This document shows positions 28,791-29,096 of a DNA stretch of 29,096 bases, piece after piece. This DNA comes from Saccoglossus kowalevskii. Its lineage: Eukaryota > Hemichordata > Enteropneusta > Harrimaniidae. The notes under the pieces were generated by a model, which was not told where the DNA came from, made no database searches, and worked only from the letters and a program-made list of their open reading frames with translations. Location: positions 575,775 through 604,870 of the forward strand of contig NW_003135342.1 of the NCBI RefSeq assembly GCF_000003605.2, in the 5' to 3' direction. Within the stretch, counting starts at the first letter, position 1. Each line of letters opens with the position of its first letter. A program made the position numbers and the translations under genes.

Positions 28791-29096
28791 ACTGCACATG
28801 CTGAAACGAGCTCCTGTTTTACTAGAGCTTTTCATCCGTAAACGAACTGACTGACTTGGATTTTATCCATTAACTGTTTTCTAAGGTACTAGTGAGCACT
28901 CTGGTTGATTTATTTTTGACTGAAGGCATAAATCTGCCGTATTTTCGTTCATTTTGTATTTTTATTTGAGCCTGTGCCGCCAGGTGACTTTCCAAGATGG
29001 CCGCCATGGTGAATCAGGAACATGTCGGATTGACAAGACGGAATGGGATCCAATGTGAATCCATTGATGGTGTGAGTATTGCTACCTATGTGGAGG
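28791..29096. other. Right-edge sequence, probably dispersed repeat
   Basis: It continues from the hairpin element and contains AAGATGGCCGCCATGG at about 28994. An open plus-strand stretch from the ATG near 29005 to the window end is too short to judge. Confidence 0.3.

Noticed and set aside
1-29096. CRISPR arrays, bacterial operons, rRNA or tRNA genes
   Set aside because: No regularly spaced direct repeats, no bacterial gene organisation, and no stretch that I could fold or recognise as tRNA or rRNA.

Overview
This is a stretch of AT-rich metazoan nuclear DNA: long non-coding spacers, phase-compatible short exons with GT..AG borders, decayed transposons and a TTAA-type MITE. An extracellular somatomedin B / von Willebrand type D gene together with a DIRS-order retroelement suggests a marine invertebrate, most likely an invertebrate deuterostome such as a hemichordate. 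The organism assignment is inference; no housekeeping marker is present.

The one gene I can support runs on the plus strand from about 12.5 to 22.4 kb. I assemble seven coding exons (12529-12585, 17146-17197, 17433-17552, 18630-18743, 20208-20437, 21018-21304, 21468-21477). They total 870 nt, keep one open frame with matching intron phases (0,1,1,1,0,2), and end in a stop, predicting 289 residues: signal peptide, short linker, two somatomedin B (SMB) domains, one vWD domain, C-terminus. The SMB and vWD exons are firm; the signal-peptide exon and the short linker exon are inferred from phase, splice signals and the hydrophobic leader.

Left half (0.5-12.8 kb): this is built from old local duplications. 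The promoter/leader region plus signal-peptide exon exists twice (about 540-3230 and 11237-12830). A second block, Y, occurs twice (4740-5480 and 10220-10960), and a third partial copy of part of the leader region sits at 9690-9960. One leader copy carries a 157-bp MITE with a TTAA target duplication; the other copy preserves the empty site. A decayed minus-strand DIRS/Ngaro-like retrotransposon (gag, RT, RNase H, tyrosine recombinase, about 9670 to 6395) lies between the duplicated blocks.

Right half (22.5-29.1 kb): mostly non-coding, with simple repeats, one possible terminal exon of an unidentified minus-strand gene (27620-27906), and at the right edge a hairpin plus TGTA/TGTC-repeat element.

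The most interesting object is the compact secreted SMB-SMB-vWD protein. It has lost one conserved cysteine in SMB1 and one in the CGLCG motif of vWD, has a duplicated signal-peptide first exon, and has a candidate alternative 3' end that would yield an SMB-only isoform.
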